Shown one piece after another: positions 10,901-19,803 of a DNA stretch of 27,368 nucleotides. How positions within the stretch are numbered: position 1 is the first letter of the stretch; each line of letters opens with the position of its first letter. Made by a program: the position numbers and the translations under genes. The notes beneath the pieces are model-generated. The model was given only the letters and a program-made list of their open reading frames with translations. It was not told where the DNA came from and did not search any database. Origin of the DNA: Rodentolepis nana (lineage: Eukaryota; Platyhelminthes; Cestoda; Cyclophyllidea; Hymenolepididae). The stretch is from NCBI GenBank assembly GCA_900617975.1, contig UZAE01012234.1, forward strand, positions 23,579 to 50,946. Reading direction: 5' to 3'.

Positions 10901-13900
10901 GGGGACATTGAACCGTTTACAGAGCAGAGCTGCAGGATGCCAAGTTAGAGTTCGACGAGTGAGAACACCATAGGTCTCATTTGCTGCAGCGTTATCCCTC
11001 GGATCGGTCATATCAAGAGACTAGAATGAGAATATGAAGCCAAATTAATATATAAATCATGTTAATTTGCAAACCCATTGACATGAAGTGTATCCCACTA
11101 CTCATAGAGATGAATCTTGAAGTTGATCTGATTATAGACTCGTAATCAGCAGTCTATTTGATACGCTTACTAGCTTCAGGTCACGATTGTGCACTGCTGT
11201 GTAGATTTGAGGATTTCGGGGAGATTATTGCTTGTGAAAAATAGGCAGCTTAATTCCGAAATTGCTTCCATTATTTTATTCAAATTCTTCACCACTTGCG
11301 GTTACTGAATAAGAATAGTAAACTTAAGTTACTTATATCAAATGGCAGGCGTTGTGAAAGTTATCATTGGCCCTTTAGTTGACTTCAGGCTTCACAGAGG
11401 AGGAGGAACATCAAATTGAAACAAGTCGATAGGGAGAGGGGGAACATAAGAGAGTTTCAAAGATGTAAAAGACAAACACAAAGGTAGAAAAAAGGTGAGG
11501 TGGGTACTGTGAAAGTGGTCGAATATGACATACAGAGGGGTGATGGTAGTTTGAACTCAGAAGTCAACCGCCAGTTTATAGACTTTTTTGCCGCATGAGT
11601 ATACGTTGCCCAGGGTGCAACACGTGGAGGTAAGTCTATCGCACACCCTAGTAAACTTAAGTAGATTAAAGTTATCATAATTAACAAAATACAGACTAAT
11701 GACTGCGATATTGGCATAAATGCAGTTGGTAAAGCCAAGTGCGGAAAAATGGAGAAGACAGTCGACTAAAACCGATTTCCCTTCGTCACTTTATTAGAAT
11801 TTGAAACTAGGGATAGTAAGCACGCAATATGGCCTTGAGGGGACGACTTCACGCACAAATACGAGTGAAGAGAAAAGTAACAAAAAAATAATGAAGACAA
11901 CAATCCCCCCACTAAATTTGAAAAGTCACCTACCTTAGCAGTCTAATAAACCACTATAAAGCAGACATTATTAAAAAGAGACCTACCTCAAGGTCCTTCC
12001 TCCTCTCCTCTTCCTGAGCTGCAGTCAACTCCTGAGTGATGTCCATCTCTCCGGCAGATCGAAATCGTGATTTCAAGAGATTTGCAACCAGTCGCTGTTT
12101 CTCCGAGTCTAAAATTCCAGCTGTCAATGGGCGATTGTCTCTTTCTTGCGTCTGTTCTGTTGAGGCTTCATGCGGTGGAATTGTTGGCGTGGAAGACGGT
12201 TGCGATGAAGGTGAGGCTTTGAGAGGTTTTAGTGAAGGTCTAAGATTTTTCACCAAAGTAGCGAAGACGTTAGCTTCAAAGACTCGAGTTTCCGAGGTAA
12301 GATCCGGAGTTTGGGTTGAACAGCGTTCATAAGCTTCTTCATCTGCAGATTGAGGATTGAGCATTAGAATCTCTCTAAACCATCAAAGCTACAACAGGGG
12401 GACTTTTAGAAACGAGGGAAATCTCTTGAAATAAAAAGTTTATTTGATAGCTACGCTTCATCTGTAGATGAAGAAAAAGTCTACTTTTAAACAAGTAAAA
12501 GCTATTGCACTACTAATATTTAACCCGATACAGCACTTTTGTAGGATAAACCAAATCAAAATGTTAGCAAACTATTGGAATTCAATGCTATCTTGACCAT
12601 TACGAGAAAAGACAGACCAACCATCGTAATTACTCAATCAGCAAAATGGAAATTTTTAAATCAAAAAAATTCAATTTACAATGGTACACGTCAATAGATT
12701 TAATTATTAACCATTTACCACTGTTATATTTTGGAGACGGAAAGCGTGATAGACTTACCTCCACGTGGTGTACCCTGGGCAACGTATACTCATACGGCAA
12801 AAACTCTGTTAATCGGCAGTTGACACCTAACTTCAAACTGCCATGGCCCGACTGCAAGTCATATTCGACCCCTATCACAGTACTCATCTTACCCTTTCTG
12901 AGCCTTTGTGTCTGTCTCTTTTACATCTGTGAATCACTCTTCTGTTTCCCACCCCTCGACTTTCTGTTACTTTGATGTTCTTTCCCTCTATGAAGCCCGA
13001 AGTCAGCTCAAGGGGTAATGATAAGTATCATAAAGCCCGACATTTGAAATAAATCAATAAAAATATTGGACCAATTGATTCAAATCCAGATGTTTTTGTT
13101 CTACTGTGAGTTATAACAATGCAGTGACTTCTATAAGGACAAAAATGAAACAGAACTCAGGGTTTAGGTAAAGTACATTTCATATTGTGAGACTTAAAAG
13201 GTTTTACAACCTTTTACCATTGGGAAACACACAAACACAGAAGAGGAAATAGTTCATCAGTGAGGTAGTATGTACTTATTTTAAGAGGCAATTAGGCTAA
13301 GACAGAGAGTCATATGTCATTTTAACCCCAGAATTATTGGACCAAATTGAAGTTCTTTAAACTATTACCACTTTCGTAGGGACAAATTGGATGACGTTTC
13401 AATTAAATCTGAAATTGTCCATTCTTCCCACAGTTTTAATGTGGCACCCACCTAATGGATCAACAAGCCTACCAGTTGATAGATAACCTCTGAATTTGTG
13501 ACAACTGATCCGCCAATGCCTTTTTATCGACGAAAGTGCGAAGTTGTTCAGTTGTGGCCGAGTGACATAAGGAATAGAATCCGCAATTGGATTCATAACC
13601 AAACTTTTGAATATTTGAGCTGCTTTTAAATCACTCAGTGATAAAACTCAAACACTTTAACAACAAAGTAGACCAAGTGGAACCCTCAATTACCTAAGCA
13701 TTTTTTGGCTAAATCTAAAAATACCTGCCAATTAACGAAATTATGTTTCTTAATAGGGGTGTGCGATAGACTTACCTCCACGTGGTGTACCCTGGGCAAC
13801 GTATACTCATACGGCAAAAAATTCTATTAACAGGCAGTTGACTTCTGACTCCAAGCTACCATCACCTAACTGTATGTCAAATTCGACTACTTTCAGAGTA

Positions 13901-16900
13901 CTCACCTCACCTTTTTTCTAAATTTGTGTCTGTCTCTTTTGCATCTTTGGAAAACTCTTTTGTCCCCCCTCTCGACTTTTTTCATTTTGATGTTCCTTCC
14001 CATCTGTGAAGCCCGAAGTCAACTAAAGGGCTAGTGATAACTATCAAAACGCCTGCCATTTGATATAAATAAATGTTTCTTAATAAGTTAAAATAACCAA
14101 TTTAGGTAAATCTAATAAATCGAAATTTAAAATAGGTGAAATAAGATGAGATAAAATTTACGAGTCAAGCCCTGTCTGATGAGAAGCTGGTAGGCCTCAA
14201 ACCTCGCCTGTTTTGCAGAATCACCGACGAAGGGTTTCAAAAGAGGTGCAACAGAAACTTCTGGAATTGAAGGTTCCTCTTGACCAGTTTCTTCCAAATT
14301 ACCTCCTCCAAGACATTCTGGATGAAAAATGGGGTTGTAACCCGGTGGAAGGTGCACTACTTTTGGAATGACAAAGAACTCAGAATTAGCCAGAACCAGA
14401 CGCGCATCGGAGTTCACCGGCCTCACAAAACCTTCGATGTCATCTATCTTGTCGTGTTCCTCCACACCAGAAAGCGAAATTTTCGGAACTGAAATGAAGC
14501 ATAAAGATTAAGAGGAAAGTAATTAGAACAATGATTAACGAAGGCCTACATATGCGAGGAAAAATACATGTTATAAAACCGTGACTACTTTTCTAATTAA
14601 GTAGGCGCTTAAATTAGTAAGCGATATTGATTAACTTTAAAATCAGAGGAAGTTTGCTTGATATCGAAATAGCAAAGGGCACTATTTAAATCTGGTCTTA
14701 AAGTGGTTGTAAACGAGGTTGTCATCAGTCTTATGTTGTTTCCCTCATAAACACAAGGAATTTCAGTTTTGCTTGCTCATGTTTTTTAACAAATGAAAAA
14801 TATCAAGCTAGATTATTGCAAAGATAGCGAACGCTGAATCAGCAACGTTAATAAACATTCAGTAATGCATTATACTTCATGCGTTCTAGAAAATTTATAT
14901 TCCGATCACAACTTCAACAAAATTAAAAATCACGACCCAACAAAGTGATGAAGCCTGATAAATAGAGGTGGGAGAACTCGAGCTTCTTACCCTAGGGGGC
15001 AGTATTAATTTACAGGGCAATGACATTACAATATTCAGCCTCAAACATTCATAACAACACAATAAGCATTTATGAGACTGATTCACTGGTCTGCACCATC
15101 TCTCTGTATTGTTTACCCCTTGCCTAATACATATGCCCTAATTGTCAGTAGTCCTCAAGGAACAAAAAAACTCACTTTGTCTATTTCTCACAATTTGGGC
15201 TGTCCTCACTCAGTACTAACGCGTTCTTTCATGCTAAATTATACCCAAAATTCCTCCTCTATTCCCATCTGGTTAATTTTCAGTTGAACAATGCACATGT
15301 GATTCTACTTTATCCCTAAAACAGCTTTATCGTCGAGATTGAACCCACTTTGGGTGACATATTTGAGCCATAGCTTTATTATCGAGGTACAAAATACCAC
15401 TTACGAGTGGGAGGCGTCCACCCATCCAGAGTGGAATTGCTGGGTTTTGATTTCCGTCTAAGATCAGAGAAACGACCATGTTGTGCAGCCTCCAAATCGG
15501 CCATTTCGTCATCAGCTTCCTCTTCGGTCGGTGCAATGCTGAAGTCATAAGTGGCCAAACTGTCCGTTGCGTAGATGTCTGCGTCCTCGGAATGAAGCGC
15601 TCCCACGCCAAAGGCTTGGCCTACCAGGAAGATCGGAGAAAAGAGTAATTAATAATAACAAGTCAAAGTTGTGAGTTGGATGACTGTTGAAGAGAGAGAG
15701 AAAGTGGAAGTTATAAAGTCTAGTTGGGCTGACATTACACAACCTCAACATCACAACAAAATAGAGAATGATAGAAAGAGCCAAACGTAAGACTAACGAC
15801 CAAAAAGAAAATGCTAAAGGCACAGTAATGAACATGGAGAGCTAGTAGATATGAGAACTTGGTCAAATTATTTTTTTAAGTATTGGAACTTGCCTGAATA
15901 AGTTGACTAGCATATGGGACCCGGTAATTAAGTCAAGAAGTAATTCCCGGGATAATCAAACGGTCTATATTTACGAATGGGGGGTGTGCGATAGACTTAC
16001 CTCCACGTGGTGCACCCTGGGCAACGTATATTCATACGGTAAAAAGTCCAAAGACTGGCAGTTGACTTCTCACTTCAAACTACCATCACCTCACTCTATG
16101 CCATATTCGACTATTTTCACAGTACTCACCTCACCTTTGTTCTACCTTTGTGTTTGTCTCTCACATCTTTGAAACACTATTCTGTTCCCCCCTCTCGACT
16201 TTTTTCAACTTGATGTTCCTTCCCCTCTGTNTGGATCCGGACATCGCTTTCGGTAGACGAGCCCCAACTTCTATGCATGATCCTCAAGCTGAGTCTGTGA
16301 CAAACCTTCAGCGACGTGAACAATTATCCCATGTTGGGTTCAATCCCTCAACTGGACCCATTCGTCAGGGTATCCGAGGTATGATTTGAAGGGCTGACGA
16401 AAGTTTCCTGTTTATTTTTTTAATTGATTATTTTATTAATGGTACAAGGGAGGTCGTGAAATATATTACCACGTATATTTATTTATATCAAATGGCAGGC
16501 GTCTTGATGGTTATCATTAGCCCTTTAGTTGACTTCGGGCTTTATAGACGGAAGGAATATCAATGTAACAGAAAGTCGAGGGGTGGGGAGCAGAAGAGAG
16601 ATTCACAGTTGTAATAGAGACAGACAGACACAGAGGGAGAGAAAAAGGTAAGGTGAGGTGAGTACAGTGAAAGTGGTCGAATATGATATAGAGATAGGAG
16701 TCATGATAGTTTTAAGTTAAATGCCAGTTAATAGACTTTTTGGCGGATGAGTATACATTACCCAGTATCCATCACGCGAAGGTAAGTCCATCTGCAAAAT
16801 ATAGATTTTTATAAATGTCGTCTGACTTAAATGAATCCATTTAAGTCAACTTCAATTTTTTTTCATTTTATTTATACGATTAAGGAAAAAAATGTGAGGC

Positions 16901-19803
16901 GTGTATTAGATTCGCCCGAGAGGAAAAATCAAAATCTTTCTGACTTTGGGTAACACATGAATCCTTTGAAGAGCATGGCGTTTTTTATCAAGTTATTCCC
17001 TTTTATTGAAAGTTCTGTTCCCGCTTTGGCTGTTGTGTCGAATGTGTACCTTTTCATTTGCGTATCTTTTGTCACAAGTGTCTAAAACTGTTAATGGTGA
17101 AATAGATTCCTTTGCCTTTTAGTTCAACCGTGTTTACCGGTAGTAAAGGTCAGAATAAGTGGGATTTTTTTTCCTGAAAAACTCCTACTTTTCTAGATTT
17201 CGTCATTACCTTTTCTACCACTTATCTAATATTCACCTTTTTGACAGGTTATGGTAGAGTGGCACTTTGATCTCTCATTACCAGATCGGTACTACTTACT
17301 TTTGTAAATTCGGCTCATTTTAATGCATGCTCTTAAGTAAAAAAAATATAAATTTTATTCTAGTTGAAGAAGAAGAGGAGATGTGAGTTGTATAATATTT
17401 TCCCAATGTGCAGTTAATGTTCCGAAAATTGGTTTCCACAGGATGTCATTTGAAGTAGAGAGTGAATTTTTGTGTCAGTCTTGTCTAGTGTCTCAATTTA
17501 TATACTTAGCCGCCACTATTATCCTAACGTAACAGCACTTAGATAGCAAGAACTTTTACATTCGCAGGGCTCAGCAGTGTTGGCTCAAAGTGCACGGTTT
17601 GAGTTCAATTGGCCATTAAGGTTACAGGAGAGAGAATGCGTGTATTGGGTTTACTATTCGACTAAATGTAGTTTTATACTTCCTTTGTTAAACTACTTGG
17701 TTTGGATTAATAGGCCTTTGGAGTTGGTTAACTCCCCAATATATAATATTTATTTATTTGGGGTGTGCGAGAGACTTACCTCCACGTGGTGCACCCTGGG
17801 CAACGTATATTCATACGGTAAAAAGTCCAAAGACTGGCAGTTGACTTCTCACTTCAAACTACCATCACCTCACTCTATGCCATATTCGACTATTTTCACA
17901 GTACTCACCTCACCTTTGTTCTACCTTTGTGTTTGTCTCTCACATCTTTGAAACACTATTCTGTTCCCCCCTCTCGACTTTTTTCAACTTGATGTTCCTT
18001 CCCCTCTGTGAAGCCCGAAGTCAACTAAAGGGCTAATGATAACCATCAAGACGCCTGCCATTTGATATAAATAAATATACGTGGTAATATATTTCACGAC
18101 CTCCCTTGTACCATTAATAAAATAATCAATTAAAAAAATAAACAGGAAACTTTCGTCAGCCCTTCAAATCATACCTCGGATACCCTGACGAATGGGTCCA
18201 GTTGAGGGATTGAACCCAACATGGGATAATTGTTCACGTCGCTGAAGGTTTGTCACAGACTCAGCTTGAGGATCATGCATAGAAGTTGGGGCTCGTCTAC
18301 CGAAAGCGATGTCCGGATCCAAACCAGAGTATCCCAAACCGAAAGTATTCGTCTTAGGGGCGAAGCTGATCACCGCATAGTCGCGTTCTGTAAATGAACG
18401 TAAATCAATAAGTCTCACGAACTAACAAGCTTTAGTGAAAAGTTTTAACGACTTCTGTTCGTGAGCTACCTGTTAAAATTACGTGAAAAAGACCCCAAAA
18501 ATAACCTAATCCACTCTAAGAAACATGGATTTGACTTCTTTTCCAACTTTGGATGCAATGAGACTAGAAATCTTACGATTCTAGGATGAGAGTAGGAGCT
18601 TAAAACTGTGAAAATTCCTCGAAGAGCCATGACAAGCGAAGAGTATATCCATAGCAATTAGTTAGAAACTTCAAGGTTTTCGTACGGATATTTTTATGAA
18701 CTCACAATAAATAGAAGATGTAAAAGAAGTAGGTTAATAGGATCAATCAAGTAAATCAAATAACTTCAAACTCCCTAAACCATAGAGCCCGCTAACTAGT
18801 GTATAAGAGACCATCAAACCGTCAATAATTTGAAATTAAAGTAAGCCTGATTTTTAGAATGACTTCTCATCTTATAAAATCCAATGTTAAATAAAATGAA
18901 AACCATAAAAAACTCATCCAAGATTCCAATGAATGTTATAGATAAGTCAGGTGGTTAACCAGGAGTTATTTCGAGATAATTATTTCCCTCGAAATAAGGT
19001 ATTAAGTCAATGTGCTATTTGTTGCATCTTAACAGACGTAAACTTCATTTAATAAATACTGACCTTTAGTACATTGGGAGGCAGCAATCTTCTCAGCTTC
19101 ATCTTCGGCGACAACATCAGCAATATCTTCCGACTTCCATCCCATTCGCCGTAGGAGCCTATCTGCCAAACTTGTCCCAGAGGGTATAAGCATACGCTTA
19201 AGGATATCATCTGCAGCTGGAATGACCGATTTTCCTCCGAGAGACTCCGAAAGTGTGTCAAAAATGTGATGATCATCGTACTCGCGACGGGTTCGATAGT
19301 GACGTGGGGCAATACCAAAGGCGCCAAAGTCCTAGACAATTGAGATGGATGTAAAGCGACAGCAGGTAAAGTGAAAAAGCAAAAGTGATGTATTAACCAA
19401 CCTCATCATCCATAAAGTCTTCTGGTTTGCCTTGAATCTGTACACTATTTTGCGTACGGTTTCGTCGAGATGATGTGAATGATTGTGGTTTAAAACCTTA
19501 AAACGAACGCAGAGTGGTTATTATTGGAAACGCCAAATCAACAGCGAGTGTAAAGTGACTACCTTCTTTAGACCCAACTGTATTAAAATAACCAGCAGAG
19601 AAACCTCCAGTAAAGGCCCCATGAAAGCGCATAGGTCGACCACGTTCATTTAACACGCGTTGTTCATAAGCCTGAGGCCTAGCTTTCGGATGCAAAAATC
19701 TGGAACTTTCTATCTAGATTAAAAGGAATTTAAGTAAAATACCATCATCATCTTCATCAAAAGGTTCTCCAAAGACAACAAAATGCTGATCATCCTCAGC
19801 CAT
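7867..19803 (-). CDS. GPATCH1: GPATCH1, G-patch domain protein 1 (DUF1604 family), 14 exons, 996 residues
   Basis: The gene encodes an ortholog of a nuclear, spliceosome-associated protein that works with the DEAH helicase DHX35 in other eukaryotes. Exons, 5' to 3': 19803-19743, 19709-19563, 19496-19402, 19331-19064, 18387-18175, 15620-15405, 14488-14162, 12372-11987, 11020-10887, 10781-10427, 9912-9546, 9213-8989, 8907-8819, 7974-7867. All junctions keep phase: 2991 bases, 996 residues plus stop, against about 930 in human. Landmarks: [19 protein letters not shown] (residues 48-66), PEDFMDDE (94-101), MGWK (164-167), [11 protein letters not shown] in exon 5, GQAFGVGAL with [12 protein letters not shown] in exon 6, [20 protein letters not shown] in exon 9, YGPSLPP near 925 and a basic, His-rich tail. 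Two things are odd: the glycine-rich half of the G-patch is missing after MGWK, and the single human LFxxIF motif appears three times. Introns 1-3 are 33, 66 and 70 bases; later ones reach 2.5 kb and carry SINEs. Confidence 0.95.
8024..8082 (-). mobile_element. SINE 3'-end fragment in GPATCH1 intron 13
   Basis: Only the tail remains, reading on the - strand as a TGATAAATATCA-like hairpin, GCCTGCCATTTGA and AAATAAATA. The copy is severely 5' truncated. The rest of intron 13 (8083-8818) shows no further feature. Confidence 0.7.
8819..8907 (-). CDS. GPATCH1: GPATCH1 exon 13 (Ser-rich linker)
   Basis: Encodes [20 protein letters not shown] then KDVDYVERK. Acceptor TTCCTTAG, donor GTATAT, phase 0 at the end. 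Confidence 0.85.
8989..9213 (-). CDS. GPATCH1: GPATCH1 exon 12 (YGPSLPP motif)
   Basis: Encodes [20 protein letters not shown] through a charged [11 protein letters not shown] segment to [13 protein letters not shown]. This aligns with the human EEFGPRLPPVF region. Donor GTACGT. If the donor is not used, the frame runs on for TLNARTTDL and stops. Confidence 0.88.
9546..9912 (-). CDS. GPATCH1: GPATCH1 exon 11 (acidic, two LFxx[IL]F motifs)
   Basis: Contains [17 protein letters not shown], the direct counterpart of the human PSMDLFRAIFAS, an Asp/Glu-rich block, and a second motif [14 protein letters not shown]. Acceptor ATTAATTCAG, donor GTAATT. The + strand open frame at 9668-9877 is a shadow of this exon. 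Confidence 0.92.
10427..10781 (-). CDS. GPATCH1: GPATCH1 exon 10 (acidic, first IFxxLF motif)
   Basis: Begins [20 protein letters not shown] and [12 protein letters not shown], matching the human DSTLVGLPRVKRDKYSVFNF block. An acidic run follows, then [20 protein letters not shown]. Acceptor CTTTCACAG, donor GTCAGT. Confidence 0.92.
10887..11020 (-). CDS. GPATCH1: GPATCH1 exon 9 (WHP...[13 protein letters not shown])
   Basis: The best conserved block of the C-terminal half: [20 protein letters not shown] then FNVPNPYP. Acceptor CATTCTAG, donor GTAAGT after CCAGA. Confidence 0.95.
11316..11329. repeat. target-site duplication, left (TAGTAAACTTAAGT)
   Basis: This 14-base sequence recurs exactly at 11649-11662 and brackets the intron 8 SINE. 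Confidence 0.9.
11330..11648 (-). mobile_element. full-length SINE in GPATCH1 intron 8, same strand as the gene
   Basis: The copy spans 319 bases between perfect 14-bp target-site duplications. On the - strand it opens GGGTGTGCGATAGACTTACC directly after the duplication. In the ribozyme head P1 and P2 are intact and P4 has a tolerated U.G pair (CGTAT/ATGCG). P3 is weakened because GGTGC reads GTTGC. The tail ends GCCATTTGATATAAG. Exact boundaries make this one of the three best-defined insertions here. Confidence 0.95.
11649..11662. repeat. target-site duplication, right (TAGTAAACTTAAGT)
   Basis: Exact partner of 11316-11329. It directly abuts the ribozyme-side end of the SINE. Confidence 0.9.
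11987..12372 (-). CDS. GPATCH1: GPATCH1 exon 8
   Basis: Encodes [20 protein letters not shown], a Pro/Ser-rich middle, then [20 protein letters not shown] and EEERRKDLE. It corresponds to the human region from LDPSMTEWER to SSRFTHAKEE. Acceptor GTTTAGAG, donor GTAGGT, phase 0. Confidence 0.88.
12744..13060 (+). mobile_element. SINE in GPATCH1 intron 7, antisense to the gene
   Basis: The P1 5' strand has decayed (AAGCGTGATAG) and the P2 3' strand reads ACTCTGTT, so the ribozyme is dead. The rest of the head, body and tail (ACATTTGAAATAAATCAATAA) follow the family. No convincing target-site duplication was found, so the limits are approximate. Confidence 0.88.
13743..13755. repeat. target-site duplication, left (ATGTTTCTTAATA)
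   Basis: Exact 13-bp match to 14073-14085, flanking the SINE between them. Confidence 0.92.
13756..13827 (+). ncRNA. HDV-like ribozyme, near intact (one P2 mismatch)
   Basis: P1 GGGGTGT (13756-13762) pairs with GTACCCT (13787-13793), a U.G and a G.U pair replacing Watson-Crick pairs. P3 ACC/GGT encloses TCCACGT. GG at 13794-13795 can form P1.1 with the CC of that loop. P4 is CGTAT/ATACG and the J4/2 C is 13815. P2 ATAGACTT pairs with AATTCTAT with one mismatch. Predicted cleavage lies 5' of 13756, which is also the insertion boundary. Confidence 0.8.
13756..14072 (+). mobile_element. full-length SINE in GPATCH1 intron 7 with sharp boundaries
   Basis: This 317-base copy lies between perfect 13-bp duplications. 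It starts GGGGTGTGCG on the first base after the duplication and ends GATATAAATAA. It serves here as a reference copy: ribozyme head (about 72 bases), central body, TGATAACTATCA hairpin near the 3' end and a short A/T tail. It encodes no protein. A 12-14 bp duplication and an A/T tail point to mobilisation in trans by a LINE reverse transcriptase (inference); no partner LINE is in the window. Confidence 0.95.
14073..14085. repeat. target-site duplication, right (ATGTTTCTTAATA)
   Basis: Exact partner of 13743-13755, directly after the ATAAATAA tail. Confidence 0.92.
14162..14488 (-). CDS. GPATCH1: GPATCH1 exon 7
   Basis: Encodes [20 protein letters not shown], then [17 protein letters not shown] (the human KKIYPPPELPRDYRPVHYF region) and [20 protein letters not shown] (human NFKPFAKDPEKQKRYDEF). 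Acceptor TTCATTTCAG, donor GTAAAT. Confidence 0.92.
15405..15620 (-). CDS. GPATCH1: GPATCH1 exon 6 (GQAFGVGAL ... DIYATDSL)
   Basis: Encodes [20 protein letters not shown] then SLATYDF, an acidic stretch and LDGWTPPTR. The first part is nearly the same as the human [20 protein letters not shown]. Acceptor CCTGGTAG, donor GTAAGT. Confidence 0.95.
15873..15980. repeat. 108-bp flank repeated at 27014-27121
   Basis: Identical to 27014-27121 except T at 15941 versus C at 27082. In both places it ends in ACGAATGG directly before a SINE head. It is not part of other SINE copies. It may be a real duplication, or a joining error next to the N at 16231. Confidence 0.85.
15981..16230 (+). mobile_element. 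SINE copy in GPATCH1 intron 5, cut off at an N
   Basis: Matches the SINE at 17760-18009 in 249 of 250 bases (T at 15991 versus G at 17770), then stops at the N. The ribozyme head carries T instead of C at 16040, the J4/2 catalytic position, and a broken P2 3' strand (AAGTCCAA), so it should not cleave. Confidence 0.88.
16231..16231. other. single ambiguous base N, likely assembly join
   Basis: The N lies between a direct copy of 17760-18009 and an inverted copy of 18321-18011. Both arms come from the same place 1.8 kb away, which points to a forced join. Confidence 0.8.
16232..16542 (+). pseudogene. inverted copy of part of GPATCH1 exon 5 plus intron and SINE tail
   Basis: These 311 bases are the exact reverse complement of 18011-18321. 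They include the coding sequence for [18 protein letters not shown] through RQGIRG, its splice donor, about 100 bases of intron and the 3' end of the neighbouring SINE. The copy lies antisense to the gene inside its own intron, so it cannot be used as an exon of GPATCH1. It is an inverted duplication or an assembly artefact. Confidence 0.85.
16476..16795 (-). mobile_element. SINE with decayed head in GPATCH1 intron 5
   Basis: The tail (up to 16542) is identical to the SINE at 17760, as part of the inverted copy. Beyond that the sequence drops to ordinary family similarity. The head is degraded (GGACTTACCTTCGCGTGATGG), P1 is lost, and no target-site duplication was found. Confidence 0.8.
17760..18075 (+). 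mobile_element. full-length SINE in GPATCH1 intron 5, antisense to the gene
   Basis: Begins GGGGTGTGCGAGAGACTTACC and ends GATATAAATAAATA. P1, P3, P1.1 and the TGGGCAA junction are intact. The J4/2 C is T at 17819, P4 has loop ATTC and the P2 3' strand is changed (AAGTCCAA), so the ribozyme looks inactivated by substitution. The A/T-rich flanks hide any duplication. Confidence 0.92.
18175..18387 (-). CDS. GPATCH1: GPATCH1 exon 5
   Basis: Encodes [20 protein letters not shown] and [10 protein letters not shown], matching the human VTFAPKD...VHGLAYKGLDP block, then [17 protein letters not shown], which reads directly into exon 6. Acceptor CATTTACAG, donor GTATGA. A partial inverted copy lies at 16232-16542. 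Confidence 0.95.
19064..19331 (-). CDS. GPATCH1: GPATCH1 exon 4 (MGWK; altered G-patch)
   Basis: Encodes [20 protein letters not shown], then [12 protein letters not shown], then [20 protein letters not shown]. The human counterpart continues after MGWK with EGQGVGPRV, so the glycines that define a G-patch are absent. Acceptor GTCTAG, donor GTCAGT. Confidence 0.93.
19402..19496 (-). CDS. GPATCH1: GPATCH1 exon 3
   Basis: Encodes [20 protein letters not shown] and [10 protein letters not shown], matching the human TPSTFVSSRQNR...GPEDFMDEED. Acceptor GTTTTAAG, donor GTTGGT. Confidence 0.93.
19563..19709 (-). CDS. GPATCH1: GPATCH1 exon 2 (RFHGAF signature)
   Basis: Carries the family's strongest signature, [19 protein letters not shown] then SKEG. 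Donor GTAGTC. The acceptor is less certain: GATAG at 19714-19710 is the only nearby AG that keeps phase with exon 1. Confidence 0.92.
19743..19803 (-). CDS. GPATCH1: GPATCH1 exon 1
   Basis: Starts at the ATG at 19803-19801 and encodes [20 protein letters not shown], an acidic N-terminus like that of other family members. Donor GTATTT; the 33-base intron that follows is among the shortest workable. Confidence 0.85.

Noticed and set aside
13766..13775. A flatworm spliced-leader gene (the head contains a donor on its complement).
   Set aside because: There is no Sm site or leader-like exon with a start, and the donor match lies within ribozyme helix P2/P3 complement.
13766..13801. The SINE head resembles the 5' end of U1 snRNA (ACTTACCT and a TGGTxCxCCCxGGGC stretch).
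   Set aside because: ATAGACTT and the bases after it are fully explained by helices P2, P3 and P1 of the HDV-like fold; the U1 likeness ends quickly and no Sm site follows.
14027..14052. A hammerhead-ribozyme-like core in the tail (CTAATGA ... CAAAAC around a short stem).
   Set aside because: The essential G residues of CUGAUGA and GAAA are both A, and no closing stems I and III are convincing. A plain 3' hairpin is simpler.
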